Notes: generated from the sequence alone by a model not told the origin. Numbered from the stretch's first letter, positions 25,408 through 35,592 are shown. The stretch is DNA of 64,000 nt from Halorubrum sp. GN11_10-6_MGM (GCF_005435165.1 NZ_SGUC01000002.1:124001-188000), one strand, 5' to 3'. Numbers and translations are program-made.

Positions 25408-26760
25408 ATGGAAATCGAAATTGCGACACTCGGCGGTTACGAAGAGGTCGGTCGACAGATGACGGCGGTTCGCGCGGGCGACGACATCGTCATCTTCGAC
25501 ATGGGCCTGAACCTCAGTAAGGTCCTCATCCACGACAACGTGGAGACCGAGAGCATGCACAGTCTCGACCTGATCGACATGGGAGCGATCCCGGACGATC
25601 GGGTGATGAGCGAACTGGAGGGCGACGTTCAGGCGATCGTCCCCACCCACGGTCACCTCGACCACATCGCGGGCATCCCGAAGCTCGCCCACCGCTACGA
25701 CGCGCCCATCGTCTCCGCGCCGTACACGATCGAGCTGGTCCGCCAGCAGATCGAAGACGAGGGGAAGTTCCAGGTCGACAACGACCTCGTGAAGATGAAG
25801 CCGGGCGCCTCGATGGCGATCGGCGACTCCGAGCAGGTCGAACTCGAGTTCGTCAACGTCACCCACTCGATCATCGACGCGATCAACCCGGTCCTCCACA
25901 CGCCCGAGGGCGCGGTCGTCTACGGTCTCGACAAGCGACTCGACCACGACCCCGTCATCGGCGACCCGATCGACATGGAGCGGTTCCGCGAGATCGGCCG
26001 TCAGGACGAGGGCGTCCTCGCGTACATCGAGGACTGTACGAACGCCGGGAAGAAGGGCCGGACGCCCTCCGAGTCGTACGCGAAGAAGCACGTCGAGGAC
26101 ACGCTCAAATCGATGGAGGACTACTCGGGCGGCATCATCGCGACCACCTTCTCCTCCCACATCGCCCGCGTGAAGACCCTCGTCGAGTACGCCCGCGAGA
26201 TCGGCCGCCAGCCGGTCCTCCTCGGGCGCTCGATGGAGAAGTACTCGGGCACGGCCGAGCGGCTCGACTTCGTCGACTTCCAGGGCGACGTCGGCATGTA
26301 CGGCCACCGGAAGTCCGTCGACCGCGCGTTCAAGCGCATCATGAAGGAGGGGAAGGGGAACTTCCTCCCCATCGTGACGGGCCACCAGGGCGAGCCGCGC
26401 GCGATGTTGACCCGCATGGGCCGCGGCGAGACGCCGTACGAAATCGACGACGGCGACAAGGTCGTCTTCAGCGCGAGCGTCATCCCGGAGCCCACCAACG
26501 AGGGGCAGCGCTACCAGTCCGAACAGCTGCTTCGGATGCAGGGCGCGCGCCTGTACGACGACATCCACGTCTCCGGCCACCTCCGCGAGGAGGGCCACTA
26601 CGAGATGCTGCAGGCGCTCCAGCCTCAGCACCTCATTCCGGCGCACCAGACGCTGAAGGGCCGCTCGCCGTACGTCGACCTCGCGAAGTCGCAGGGGTAC
26701 AAGCTCGGACGTGACGTGCACGTCACGCAGAACGGATCCACCATCCAGCTCGTCGAATGA
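25408..26760 (+). CDS. rnj: ribonuclease J
   Basis: This 450-residue beta-CASP metallo-beta-lactamase starts at [18 protein letters not shown]. The zinc-binding motif [12 protein letters not shown] is near residue 80, and the beta-CASP region includes [11 protein letters not shown] and [10 protein letters not shown]. It is predicted to degrade RNA in the 5' to 3' direction and to mature transcripts. A GTG at 25369 would add 13 poor residues and is rejected. It overlaps the polyprenyl synthase by 4 bp (ATGA). Confidence 0.93.
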   Translation: MEIEIATLGGYEEVGRQMTAVRAGDDIVIFDMGLNLSKVLIHDNVETESMHSLDLIDMGAIPDDRVMSELEGDVQAIVPTHGHLDHIAGIPKLAHRYDAPIVSAPYTIELVRQQIEDEGKFQVDNDLVKMKPGASMAIGDSEQVELEFVNVTHSIIDAINPVLHTPEGAVVYGLDKRLDHDPVIGDPIDMERFREIGRQDEGVLAYIEDCTNAGKKGRTPSESYAKKHVEDTLKSMEDYSGGIIATTFSSHIARVKTLVEYAREIGRQPVLLGRSMEKYSGTAERLDFVDFQGDVGMYGHRKSVDRAFKRIMKEGKGNFLPIVTGHQGEPRAMLTRMGRGETPYEIDDGDKVVFSASVIPEPTNEGQRYQSEQLLRMQGARLYDDIHVSGHLREEGHYEMLQALQPQHLIPAHQTLKGRSPYVDLAKSQGYKLGRDVHVTQNGSTIQLVE

Positions 26761-27803
26761 CGAGCGAGACGAAGGAGGCGCGGGTGCTCGACGCCATCCG
26801 CGAGCGGCGCGAGCTGGTCAACGCCGCTATCGACGAGGAGCTGCCGGTCCAAGAGCCCGAGCGGCTGTACGAGGCGACCCGCTACATCCTCGAAGCGGGC
26901 GGGAAGCGGCTCCGCCCGACGGTGACGACGCTGGCCGCGGAGGCCGTCACCGGCACCGAGCCGATGGGCGCCGACTTCCGTTCGTTCCCGTCTCTCGGCG
27001 GCGACGACGTCGACGTGATGCGGGCGGCGGTCGCCATCGAGGTGATCCAGTCGTTCACGCTGATCCACGACGACATCATGGACGAGGACGACCTGCGCCG
27101 GGGCGTTCCCGCGGTCCACGAGGCGTACGACGTCTCGACGGCGATCCTCGCGGGCGACACGCTCTACTCGAAGGCGTTCGAGTTCATGACCGAGACGGGC
27201 GCGGACCCGCAACACGGGCTCGAAGCGATGCGGATGCTCGCGTCGACCTGTACCGAGATCTGCGAGGGGCAGGCGCTCGACGTCGCCTTCGAGAGCCGCG
27301 ACGACATCCTCCCGGACGAGTACTTGGAGATGGTCGAGCTGAAGACCGCGGTGCTGTACGGCGCCTCGGCCGCGACCCCCGCGTTGCTGCTCGGCGCGGA
27401 CGACGAGGTGGTCGACGCCCTCTACCGGTACGGGATCGACTCCGGGCGCGCGTTCCAGATACAGGACGACGTGCTCGATCTGACCGTCCCGTCGGCGGAC
27501 CTCGGCAAGCAGCGCGGCTCCGACCTCGTCGAGGGGAAGGAGACGCTCATCACGCTCCACGCCCGCCAGCAGGGGGTCGACGTCGACGGGCTCGTCGACG
27601 CCGACACGCCCGCGGAGGTGACGGAGGCGGCGATCGACGACGCGGTCGCCGCCCTAGAGGAGGTCGGCTCGATCGAGTACGCCCGCGAGACCGCCGAGGA
27701 CCTCACCGCGCGGTCGAAGGAGCACTTGGAACTCCTCCCCGAGAGCGGCTCCCGTAGCCTGCTCGAAGACCTCGCGGACTACCTCATCGTCCGCGGCTAC
27801 TGA
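26757..27803 (+). CDS. idsA: polyprenyl (geranylgeranyl/farnesyl) diphosphate synthase
   Basis: This 348-residue enzyme joins isopentenyl diphosphate to allylic diphosphates. The first aspartate-rich motif is DDIMDED near residue 103 and the second DDVLD near 235, with GGKRLRP near 43. In archaea the C20 product feeds membrane ether lipids. It is co-translated with rnj by a 4-bp overlap. In many haloarchaea mevalonate-kinase genes lie beside this pair; they are absent here. Confidence 0.93.
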   Translation: MTSETKEARVLDAIRERRELVNAAIDEELPVQEPERLYEATRYILEAGGKRLRPTVTTLAAEAVTGTEPMGADFRSFPSLGGDDVDVMRAAVAIEVIQSFTLIHDDIMDEDDLRRGVPAVHEAYDVSTAILAGDTLYSKAFEFMTETGADPQHGLEAMRMLASTCTEICEGQALDVAFESRDDILPDEYLEMVELKTAVLYGASAATPALLLGADDEVVDALYRYGIDSGRAFQIQDDVLDLTVPSADLGKQRGSDLVEGKETLITLHARQQGVDVDGLVDADTPAEVTEAAIDDAVAALEEVGSIEYARETAEDLTARSKEHLELLPESGSRSLLEDLADYLIVRGY

Positions 27804-27965
27804 ACGGCCCCTCCGCGACCCCCGGCGACGGGCGGGTTCGCGACGCCGACACCGTAGCCCGAACCGCGACGGGCGGACACCGGCGGTCCGGGACGCGACG
27901 GGAGGATACCGGCCGTCCGGGCCGCGACGAACACCGCTTTACCCCCGGCTCTCGTTCGGTCGACC

Positions 27966-28880
27966 GTGTCACGGTACCGAGACGTCCTCCTGTTTTTCAC
28001 CCTCGCCCTGCTGTGGGGCGGCTCCTTCGTCGCCATCGAGGTCGGCCTCGACTACTACCCGCCGGTGTTGTACGCCGCGTACCGGTTCTACGTGGCGGCG
28101 CTGGCGCTGATCTCGTACGTGCTGCTCACGCAGGAGGAGCCGTTCCCGCGGACTCGCGGCGACCTCGCCGCGATCGGGTTCAGCGGCGGGCTGTCGGTGG
28201 CCGCGAACAACAGCCTGCTGTTCGTCGGGCAGCAGTACACGACCAGCGGTATCGCCTCGATCACCTACAGCCTCGTCCCCATCGCGACCGCGGCGGTCGC
28301 CGCCCTGTGGATCGGCGGGGCGGACCTCGACGCGCGCGGCGCGGTCGGGGTCGTCTTAGCATTCCTCGGCGTCGGGCTCGTCGCGCAGCCCGACCCCGCG
28401 AACCTCGGCGGCGGCGTCGCGGTCGGCGTCGGGCTGATCGCGGTCGGCGTGATCGCCGTCGCGGTCGGCAGCGTCGGCCTTCGGACCGTCGAGACGTCCT
28501 TTTCCAGCGTCGCGCTCACCGGATGGGCGATGGGGTTCGGCGCGCTCGCCATCCACGCGCTCAGCCTCGGGATTGGCGAGAGCCAGCGGCTGCCGGCCAC
28601 GGCGCCGCGGGCGCTCCTCGCGCTCGGGTTCCTCGGACTGCTCTCGTCGGCGGTGGCGTACACGATCTACTTCACGCTGCTCGACCGGCTCGGTCCCTTC
28701 GAGATCAACCTCGTCTCCTACGTCGTACCGATCGTGGCGACCGTCGCGGGCGCCCTCCTGCTCGCCGAGCCGGTGACGGCGTTCACCGTCGCCGGCTTCG
28801 TCGTCATCGTCCTCGGGTTCGGACTGCTGAAGCGCCGCGAGATCGCCGACGCGGCCGCCGGGATCCGGTTCCCCGGGTAG
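27966..28880 (+). CDS. EamA/DMT family transporter
   Basis: This 304-residue protein has ten hydrophobic helices arranged as two EamA repeats. The first opens with FFTLALLWGGSFVAIEVGL, and the second carries GLLSSAVAYTIYFTLLDRLGP. The start is a GTG at 27966, matching the position where the first helix begins. The family exports or imports small metabolites such as amino acids or nucleosides. The substrate is unknown. Confidence 0.88.
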   Translation: MSRYRDVLLFFTLALLWGGSFVAIEVGLDYYPPVLYAAYRFYVAALALISYVLLTQEEPFPRTRGDLAAIGFSGGLSVAANNSLLFVGQQYTTSGIASITYSLVPIATAAVAALWIGGADLDARGAVGVVLAFLGVGLVAQPDPANLGGGVAVGVGLIAVGVIAVAVGSVGLRTVETSFSSVALTGWAMGFGALAIHALSLGIGESQRLPATAPRALLALGFLGLLSSAVAYTIYFTLLDRLGPFEINLVSYVVPIVATVAGALLLAEPVTAFTVAGFVVIVLGFGLLKRREIADAAAGIRFPG

Positions 28881-28925
28881 AAAACATCGGCCGCGCGGCG
28901 ACGCGCCGTTACGGGTCGGCGCCGG

Positions 28926-29972
28926 CTAGGCGGTCGCGTTCCCGGACGGCTCGGTCGGTTCGGGCGGCGGCGTCGCCCCGCCCGGCGGGACCGCTCCCCC
29001 CGGCGGGACCGCGCCGCCCGGCCCGAACGACACGTCCGGCGCCTCGCCCGTCACGAGGAAGTCCGCGACGTTTCCGATCAGGACGCCGTTGTCGGCGCGG
29101 CCGGCGTTCTCCGGTTCGAGGAAGCTCGAATCGCCTATCACCGCGAGCGAGTCGCTGCGGACCGCGACGCCGTACGAGCCGGCCTCGCGGGTCGTCGACA
29201 GCCGCGACGTCTCCGCGGTGGCGAGCGTCGCCGAGCCGTCCGCGACCCCCACGGGTGCGGCGCCGCGGAAGACGACCCGCTCGACGCCCTCGGTCAGCGA
29301 CCCCGTCTCGGTCGGCTCGACGAGGACGCTGAGGTAGTTCGCGTCGTTGTTCTCCATGTCGTACACGTAGCCCGCCTCGCCGTAGACGCCGAACGGCGAG
29401 CCGAAGTCGGTGAGCGCGCCCGCACCGCCCGGATCGCTCGTCACCAGCGTCCGGCCGCCGGCGTCGACGAACGACTCCACGGCGTCGGCGTCGGTCGCGG
29501 ACAGGGCGCCGGGACTGGTGGTGACGAACGCGTCCGCGTCCGAGAGCATCGACGGCAGCGTCTCGCCGCTCGTGATGCCGCCGTAGAACCGCACCTCGTG
29601 TCCGTTCTCGATGAGCGCGGCGGTGAGCGGCGTGACGCCGCGCCGGACGCCACCGAGGGTTCCGATGTCCGCTTCCGCGGGCGCGTCGCCGTCCTCGATC
29701 GGGAGGATCGACGTGCCGCCGCCGAGTCCCGTGGTCCCGCCGCCGAGGTGGACGACGACGACGTTCGACGGCTCGGTGCTCTCCATCTCGACCGCGCCGC
29801 CCTCGCTGACCGTCTCGGGCTCGACCGAATCCAGCTGCCAGTGGTCGTCCGCGACCGCGTCGGTCTCCGGCGGCCCGCCGTCGAGGACGACGCCGCCGAC
29901 GGCGGCGACGCCGACCACGGCGAGGAAGACGAGCGCGAACGCGCCGACCGTCGTTCGGAGGTCGACGCTCAC
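28926..29972 (-). CDS. membrane-anchored DUF4350-like protein
   Basis: This 348-residue protein has one N-terminal hydrophobic helix (about 9-32), then an extracellular part related to DUF4350. The pattern LTAALIENGHEVRFY, DAFVTTSPGALSATDADAVESFVDAGGRTL and later SLAVIGDSSFLEPEN is shared by proteins with a glutamine-amidotransferase-like fold. A Gly/Pro repeat tail (GPGGAVPPGGAVPPGG) closes it. It overlaps the SppA-like gene by 4 bp, so the two probably act together. The role is unknown. Confidence 0.75.
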   Translation of the reverse strand: MSVDLRTTVGAFALVFLAVVGVAAVGGVVLDGGPPETDAVADDHWQLDSVEPETVSEGGAVEMESTEPSNVVVVHLGGGTTGLGGGTSILPIEDGDAPAEADIGTLGGVRRGVTPLTAALIENGHEVRFYGGITSGETLPSMLSDADAFVTTSPGALSATDADAVESFVDAGGRTLVTSDPGGAGALTDFGSPFGVYGEAGYVYDMENNDANYLSVLVEPTETGSLTEGVERVVFRGAAPVGVADGSATLATAETSRLSTTREAGSYGVAVRSDSLAVIGDSSFLEPENAGRADNGVLIGNVADFLVTGEAPDVSFGPGGAVPPGGAVPPGGATPPPEPTEPSGNATA

Positions 29973-31147
29973 GCGCCCTCACCCCCGTTCGTCGCGGCCG
30001 AATCCTCGTCGCTCGTCGTCTCCGCGGCGGCGCCGTCCGCGGGCAGTCGCCCGGTGTAGCTCGTCATCACCACGTCGTCGCCGACGGTCTCGTCCCACGC
30101 CTCCGGCGCGACCGCGAGGACGAGCCCGTCGCCGAGTTCCTCCTCGCCCCCGTCGGCGACGACGATCGTCCCGTCGTCGCGTTCCAGCAGCGGAATGCCG
30201 GCGGGCACGGGGCTCTCCGTGCGGCGCGTGTCGACCGCGTAGTCTTCCATCCCCGCCTCCGCGGCGGCGTCGGCGACCGCGCCGTCGACGAAGCCGAACC
30301 GGTCCGCGAAGCCGTTCGCGACCGCCTCGGTGCCGAGGTAGGCGTCGGCGTGAGCGATCGCCTCGCGGTCGAGTTCGATCTCGTCGCCGCGCTGCTCGAT
30401 CACGTTCTCGATGAAGAGGTTCGCGAGCGTCTGTCGCCGCTCGCGCTGCGTGTCGGGGTCGCTCCCCCGCTTGTCCGGCCCGGTCGTCCCCGCGTTGGGG
30501 CCGCTCGGGGCCGGCGCGGTGCCGGCGACGCCGACGCTGCCGACCGCCTGCGCCGAGGGCGCGACGTAGATCCGGTCGGCCGGCGCGATCGCGAGGTAGG
30601 CGCCGGACGCGCCGAGCGTGTCGACCGCGGCGTACACCGGCATCACGGACGCGGTGCGGTCGACCGCGGCGTACATCCGCTCGCTCTGCGCCGGGAGGCC
30701 GCCCCCGCTGTCGACCTCCAGCACGACCGCCTCGATCGAGTCGTTCATGCGGGCGTCGCGGAGGTTGTCCTCGACGTGCTGGGCGGTCCCGGAGTCGATC
30801 GTCCCGTCGATCTCGATCACGGCGACCGTCCCGTCGGGCCCGGTCACGGCGCCGTACACGCCGGGCGCGACGAGCAGCCCCGCGGCGACCGCGAGGACTG
30901 CCGCGACGCCGACGGCGTGTCGGGTCCCGATCCGGTCGAGGACCGACGCGGACGGGTCTGTCGCCGTCGGTCGGTCGGTCGCTGTCGGTCGGTCGGTCGC
31001 TGCCGTTCGCTCGGCCGTCGGCGCCGACCGATCCGCGGGGGCCGACGATCCCGTTGGGGTCGTCGGATCGCCGTCGTCCGTCGGTTCGTCTATTGGCTCG
31101 TCCGTCGATTCGTCCGGCGGTTCCGAAGGCGGGTCTTCGGAGCTCAT
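29969..31147 (-). CDS. S49 family peptidase (SppA-like), membrane anchored
   Basis: This 392-residue protein starts with an acidic, Thr/Pro/Asp-rich tail of about 75 residues, which includes a 6-residue repeat (TDRPTA). One transmembrane helix follows (about 78-105). The catalytic part has VAVIEIDGTIDSGTA, LEVDSGGG, and the nucleophile Ser in TLGASGAYLAIA near residue 178. A Lys near residue 223 (GPDKRG) is a candidate general base. It probably cleaves leftover signal peptides or membrane proteins. It is co-transcribed with the DUF4350-like gene. Confidence 0.85.
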   Translation of the reverse strand: MSSEDPPSEPPDESTDEPIDEPTDDGDPTTPTGSSAPADRSAPTAERTAATDRPTATDRPTATDPSASVLDRIGTRHAVGVAAVLAVAAGLLVAPGVYGAVTGPDGTVAVIEIDGTIDSGTAQHVEDNLRDARMNDSIEAVVLEVDSGGGLPAQSERMYAAVDRTASVMPVYAAVDTLGASGAYLAIAPADRIYVAPSAQAVGSVGVAGTAPAPSGPNAGTTGPDKRGSDPDTQRERRQTLANLFIENVIEQRGDEIELDREAIAHADAYLGTEAVANGFADRFGFVDGAVADAAAEAGMEDYAVDTRRTESPVPAGIPLLERDDGTIVVADGGEEELGDGLVLAVAPEAWDETVGDDVVMTSYTGRLPADGAAAETTSDEDSAATNGGEGA

Positions 31148-31283
31148 CCGGCCGTCCTCGTTCGATACCGCTGTCGTGGCGTGTGGTCTGTCGTCGTCAT
31201 CGTGTGTTCGCTCGCGCGTCGGTCTCCGCTCGATACGTTCGACTGTTCGCCCACGTCGGGCGCTCCGGCGGTGGCGGCGTCGC

Positions 31284-32417
31284 TCACGCGTTCGCCACTC
31301 CGATCCGGTCGCCGACGGTCGTTCCGAACAGCGAGGCGTGGGCGGCGAAGAGGTCGCCGTCGGCGGCGGCGTCGACGATCACGGTCCGCCCGTGTCGAGT
31401 GACCGTCGCGTCGGAAAGCGAGGTCTCTCCCTCCCTGGCGGCCCGGGCGATCGCCTTCGCCGTCTCCCTGTCGAGGCGCCGCGGGTCCGCGACCGCGCCG
31501 TACCGCAGCGCGACGCTCGGCCCGTCGGACGCTCCGGCCGTGCCGCCCTCCTCCGAGTTCCCGTCGGTCACGCGCAGCGCCGCCCCGACCGCGCCCGCGG
31601 CGTCGAGCGCGGTGCGGAGTTCGTCCGGCGCGTCGGCGAGCGCGCTCCGGAGGTGATCGCGTGCGTCCGGCCCGAGGTCGACGCACACTGTTGCGTCGCC
31701 GCCGAGCAGCGAGGGGAGCGGGCCGTAGCTCGCGGTCGCTCCCGCCCGCCGTCGCGTTCCGTCGCCGGCTCCGTCGCCGACTCCGGCGTCGCGGTGCGCG
31801 GCGGCGACGGCGGCGGTCGGGCCGTACGCGGCGACGAGTTCGCCGGGCGCCACGGCGACCGCGGAGCCGAGGCTCCGCGCCCGGAACCGGGCGAACCCGC
31901 TCCCCTCGTCCGCCTCGCGAGTCACCTCGGGGTCGGCGTCCAGTTCGGCGGCCAGCGCGGCCGCGTCGACGTCGCCGACCGCCACGGCGCACCCCTCCGG
32001 GCCGTCCGCGGTGAGCGCGGCGCCGCCCGTCGCCCGCCGCATCGCGGCGAGCGACACGCTCTCGTACCGGTCGAGCAGTTGTCGGAGCCGGCCGCCGACC
32101 CCGCTCGGGAGGCCGGTCGCGGTCAGGACTGCGGGGTCGAGTCGTCCGGTGACGACGGTGTCGACGGCGTTCGACGCTTCCGCGGCCGGATCGTAGGTCC
32201 CGGCGGCGACCGCCGACCGCGGCTCGTCGGATTCCGGGGCTGCGCCGCCGCTCGCCGGCTCGCCGTCGGTCGCGCCGCCGCGGGTCGCGGTCGGCTCGAT
32301 CCCGAGGGTCGCGTCGGGCGGCGGTTCGGCCGTCAGGGCCTCGATCGGTCCGCCGACTCCCAGCCCGGTCGCCGCGAGCGCCGCTAGGCGCTTCGCGAAC
32401 GTTCGCTTGGAGGGCAT
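31284..32417 (-). CDS. hypothetical protein, Ala/Asp-rich
   Basis: The ATG at 32417 is chosen because a TATA element (tagtattatta region, about 32440-32449) lies some 27 bp upstream; an earlier in-frame ATG at 32510 would not be transcribed. The 377-residue protein begins MPSKRTFAKRLAALAATGLGVG, a weak hydrophobic segment without a twin arginine. The rest is Ala/Gly/Asp-rich alpha/beta sequence containing SLAAMRRATGG and SDATVTRHGRTVIVDAA. No motif or family is recognised. It lies 136 bp upstream of the SppA-like gene. Confidence 0.6.
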   Translation of the reverse strand: MPSKRTFAKRLAALAATGLGVGGPIEALTAEPPPDATLGIEPTATRGGATDGEPASGGAAPESDEPRSAVAAGTYDPAAEASNAVDTVVTGRLDPAVLTATGLPSGVGGRLRQLLDRYESVSLAAMRRATGGAALTADGPEGCAVAVGDVDAAALAAELDADPEVTREADEGSGFARFRARSLGSAVAVAPGELVAAYGPTAAVAAAHRDAGVGDGAGDGTRRRAGATASYGPLPSLLGGDATVCVDLGPDARDHLRSALADAPDELRTALDAAGAVGAALRVTDGNSEEGGTAGASDGPSVALRYGAVADPRRLDRETAKAIARAAREGETSLSDATVTRHGRTVIVDAAADGDLFAAHASLFGTTVGDRIGVANA

Positions 32418-32534
32418 CGTTTCATGTGTTTCCTGTCGCGTAATAATACTACCGGGTGACCATCGACGGGGCTCTCCAATCTCGCCGACGACCGGTCCGG
32501 TCTCGGCCATCGCGGGCCGACGACCCGCCGGTCC

Positions 32535-33002
32535 TCAGTCGTCGAGCGCGCGGATGTCGTCGAGTATCTCGACGGCGTGGTCCTCGGGCGAGACGCCCTC
32601 GTAGGCTAAGACGACGGCGCCCTCCTCGTCGAGGACGTACGTGTTCCGGAACACGCCGTCGAAGGTGTTTCCGAACATCGACTTCTCGCCGTAGGAGTCG
32701 TAGGCGCTCGCGACCGCGCCGTCCGGGTCGGAGAGCAGCGTGAACGGGAGGTCGTACTTCTCCGCGAACGGTTCGAGGTCCGCGACCGGATCGTCGCTGA
32801 TCCCGACGACGGCGACGTCCGCGTCCTCGAAGGCGCCCCACTCGTCCCGGAAACCGCACGCCTCGGCGGTACAGCCGGGGGTGTCGGCGCGGGGGTAGAA
32901 GTACACCACCGTATGGCTGGCGGCGGACGGATCGACGGTGACCGTCTCGCCGCGGTGGTCGGTGAGCGTGATCTCGGGGGCGTCGTCGCCGGGGTCGAGC
33001 AT
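32535..33002 (-). CDS. bcp: BCP-type peroxiredoxin
   Basis: This 155-residue thioredoxin-fold enzyme reduces peroxides. The peroxidatic Cys and the resolving Cys lie in TPGCTAEACGF (C-x4-C), the mark of atypical 2-Cys BCP enzymes. The start VSPGDDAPEITLTDHRGET-like region (here LDPGDDAPEITLTDHRGE) is typical. It is divergent from the histidine kinase gene, with 74 bp between the starts. Confidence 0.93.
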   Translation of the reverse strand: MLDPGDDAPEITLTDHRGETVTVDPSAASHTVVYFYPRADTPGCTAEACGFRDEWGAFEDADVAVVGISDDPVADLEPFAEKYDLPFTLLSDPDGAVASAYDSYGEKSMFGNTFDGVFRNTYVLDEEGAVVLAYEGVSPEDHAVEILDDIRALDD

Positions 33003-33076
33003 ACGGATCGACGCCGCTCGAACCTGTTAGAGGATTCGGTCCCTTTTTACCGGCTACTCGCATCCTACCGGTATCG

Positions 33077-35137
33077 ATGGCGTGGCAACCGACGCCGTAC
33101 ACGGCTCCGTTGCTCGTCGCGGCCGTCGCGTCGTTCGGCTTCGCCGCGTACGCGTTCGCCAACCGGTCCCGCCGCGGCCACGGCCTGCTGTGGAGCTTCG
33201 TCGGCGTCGCGGGCACCGCCGGCGTCTGGTCGCTGGCGTACGCGGGCCAGCTGTCGTCGGCCACGCTCGGCACAACGCTGTTCTTCAACCGGTTCGTCTG
33301 GCTCGGCTCCGCCGGGCTGGCGGTCGCGTGGCCCGCCTTCGTCCTCTCGTACGTCGACTGGACCGCGTGGCTCGATCGCCGTCGCTTCGCGCTCCTCTGG
33401 GTCGTCCCCGTCGCGGTCGCGGTCGCCGTCTTGACGCTCGGCGTCGATCCCCTGTTCTACGCCGATCCGGTCCTCGCCGACGCCGGCGGCTACCGCGTCC
33501 TGATGTTCGAGCCGACGCCCGCCCTGCTCGGCTTCATCGGCTACTCCTACGCGGTCAACCTGTTCACCTTCGCCGTGCTCGGCCACGCCGCGCTCTCCCG
33601 CGACGGCGTGTTCCGCCGACAGGCCGTCGTCCTCTTCGTCGCGGGGGTGACGCCGCTGTCGCTCGGCGCGGCCGGGATCGCGGGCGTCATCGGCCCCGAG
33701 ACGGGGTTCGTGGACTTCACCCCGATCGCGTTCAGCGCGACCTCGGCGCTGCTCGCGTGGCTCGTGTTCCGATACCGACTGCTCGACGTCTCGCCGATCG
33801 CTCGTGACGCGGTGTTCGCGAACCTCTCCGACGGCGTCGTCGTCTGCGACGCCGACGGTCGGGTGGTCGACCGCAACGACCCGGCGGAAGGGCTGTTCCC
33901 GGACGCGGAACTCGGCGCGCCCGCCGACGAGGCGTTCGACGAGGTCCCCGCGGTCGCCGACGCGGTCGCGGACGAGCCCTCGGACGACGAGTTCCGCGTG
34001 ACGGTCGACGGAGAGGACGGAGCGCCGCAGTTCCTGACGGTCGACGCTCACGACATCACCGGTCCGGGAGCGACCCGCGGCGGGACCGTCCTCCTGTTCC
34101 GCGACGTCACCGAGCAGGAGACGCTCCAGCGGCGTCACCGCGCGCTCATCGAGCAATCGCCGAACGTGATCGCCGTCTGCGGCGATGACGGACTGCTCCG
34201 GTACGTGAGCCCCTCGATCGATCGGCTGCTCGGCCACGAGCCGCGCGAGCTCGAGGGGCGACCGGTCATCGATCTGGTTCACCCCGAGGACCGACGCGAG
34301 GCGCAGCGGGCGTTCGAGCGGGCCTTCGAAGGCGCGGAGCAGCAGTCGATCACGCACCGGATCGCCCGCGCGGACGGCAGCTGGCGACGGTTCGAGACGG
34401 TGATCGAGCGGCTGTTCGAGGACGGGCGCGAGGTCGTCATCACCGCGACCGACGTCACGGACGCGAGGCGGTACGAACAGCGACTGCAGGTGTTGAACCG
34501 CGTGCTGCGCCACGACTTGAAAAACGACACCAACGTCATCGGCGGGTACGCGGACCTGCTCCGCGACCACGTCGACGAGGAGGGCGACCCGTACCTCGAC
34601 ATCATCGACCGGAAGGTGCGGACGCTGACCCACCTCAGCGATCAGGCCCGCGAGATCGACGTCGCGCTCCACAGCGACGCGGGGCGGGCCGACATCGACC
34701 TCGCCGAGCTCGTCGACCGGCTCGGCGAGTCGCTCGCGTCGTCGTTTCCGCGGGCGACGGTGTCCGTGTCGGTCCCCGAGTCCGCGGTCGTCTCCGCCGA
34801 CGAGCTGCTGGAGTCCGCGGTCCGGAACGTGTTGGAGAACGCCGTCGTCCACAACGACGGCGACGACCCGCACGTGGAGGCGACGGTCGTCCCCGACGGC
34901 GACCGGTTCCGGATCGACGTGGCCGACGACGGCCCGGGGATTCCGCCGGTCGAGCGAACGGTGTTCTCGGAGGCGCGGGAGACGGCGCTCGAACACGCGA
35001 GCGGGCTCGGCCTCTGGCTCGTCCACTGGATCGTCACGGAGTCCGGCGGCGACATCGAGATCGACACCCGCGAGCCGACCGGGACGGTGGTGCGGATGTG
35101 GCTGCCGCGGGCGGACGGCGACTCCGCGAGCGAGTAG
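33077..35137 (+). CDS. membrane sensor histidine kinase with PAS domains
   Basis: This 686-residue protein has a seven-helix N-terminal sensor (residues about 10-235, the 7TM type found in haloarchaeal kinases). Two PAS-like domains follow (about 245-330 and 355-460). The phospho-acceptor is in LRHDLKNDTNVIGGY near 477. The ATPase part has the N box ENAVVHND near 590, DDGPGIP near 617 and GLGLWLV near 645. No response regulator lies next to it. A TATA element (cctttttac, about 33041-33049) precedes the ATG by about 30 bp. Confidence 0.92.
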   Translation: MAWQPTPYTAPLLVAAVASFGFAAYAFANRSRRGHGLLWSFVGVAGTAGVWSLAYAGQLSSATLGTTLFFNRFVWLGSAGLAVAWPAFVLSYVDWTAWLDRRRFALLWVVPVAVAVAVLTLGVDPLFYADPVLADAGGYRVLMFEPTPALLGFIGYSYAVNLFTFAVLGHAALSRDGVFRRQAVVLFVAGVTPLSLGAAGIAGVIGPETGFVDFTPIAFSATSALLAWLVFRYRLLDVSPIARDAVFANLSDGVVVCDADGRVVDRNDPAEGLFPDAELGAPADEAFDEVPAVADAVADEPSDDEFRVTVDGEDGAPQFLTVDAHDITGPGATRGGTVLLFRDVTEQETLQRRHRALIEQSPNVIAVCGDDGLLRYVSPSIDRLLGHEPRELEGRPVIDLVHPEDRREAQRAFERAFEGAEQQSITHRIARADGSWRRFETVIERLFEDGREVVITATDVTDARRYEQRLQVLNRVLRHDLKNDTNVIGGYADLLRDHVDEEGDPYLDIIDRKVRTLTHLSDQAREIDVALHSDAGRADIDLAELVDRLGESLASSFPRATVSVSVPESAVVSADELLESAVRNVLENAVVHNDGDDPHVEATVVPDGDRFRIDVADDGPGIPPVERTVFSEARETALEHASGLGLWLVHWIVTESGGDIEIDTREPTGTVVRMWLPRADGDSASE

Positions 35138-35144
35138 CCGCGGA

Positions 35145-35462
35145 CTACGCGTGAACGCGAACGACGTGCCCGCCGCAGCCGCACTGCTCGACGTACTCGA
35201 CGTCGAGGTCCCCACCGAGTTCTGCTTCGAGCGCCTCGAAGAGGTACTCGGCCGGGTGGCCGTGGTCGCCGTGGGTGACGAGGTTCACGTGGTTGCCCGC
35301 GGCCGTGTGCTCCACCGCCTCGATCGCCTGTCGCACGAGCAGGTCGCGGCTCGCGGCGTGCTCCGGGCCTTCGAGGTTCGCGGACCAGGAGTTCTCGTGG
35401 ACGTGATCCGTCACCGGGTCCGCGCCGTGGTCGTGGTCGTGGTCAGAGGGTGTACTCGACAT
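35145..35462 (-). CDS. CGCGG-family peptide, putative radical-SAM-modified RiPP precursor
   Basis: This 105-residue protein ends VEYVEQCGCGGHVVRVHA. The CGCGG core near the C-terminus is the hallmark of a haloarchaeal family that NCBI annotates, as I recall, as a radical SAM-modified RiPP. The N-terminal part is His/Asp-rich (DHDHDHGADPVTDHVHE), which could bind metal. The middle HAASRDLLVRQAIEAVEHT is helical. No radical SAM gene lies in the window, so its maturase must be elsewhere. It is divergent from the DUF2249 gene and converges with the kinase gene, 7 bp apart. Confidence 0.8.
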   Translation of the reverse strand: MSSTPSDHDHDHGADPVTDHVHENSWSANLEGPEHAASRDLLVRQAIEAVEHTAAGNHVNLVTHGDHGHPAEYLFEALEAELGGDLDVEYVEQCGCGGHVVRVHA

Positions 35463-35592
35463 GAACGACCGTACGCGCCCCAGCCTCCTCCCTCTTCGAG
35501 CGAACATGTTCGAGCGGGACGCCGGTGTTCGACCGGGAGACCCGAACGGATTCGGGGCGAGCGTTACCACCGCGGGACCCGACGACCGATCT

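Noticed and set aside
33065..35215. 716-codon minus-strand frame opposite the histidine kinase
   Set aside because: Arg/Val/Asp-rich shadow of a gene whose plus-strand product has complete kinase motifs.
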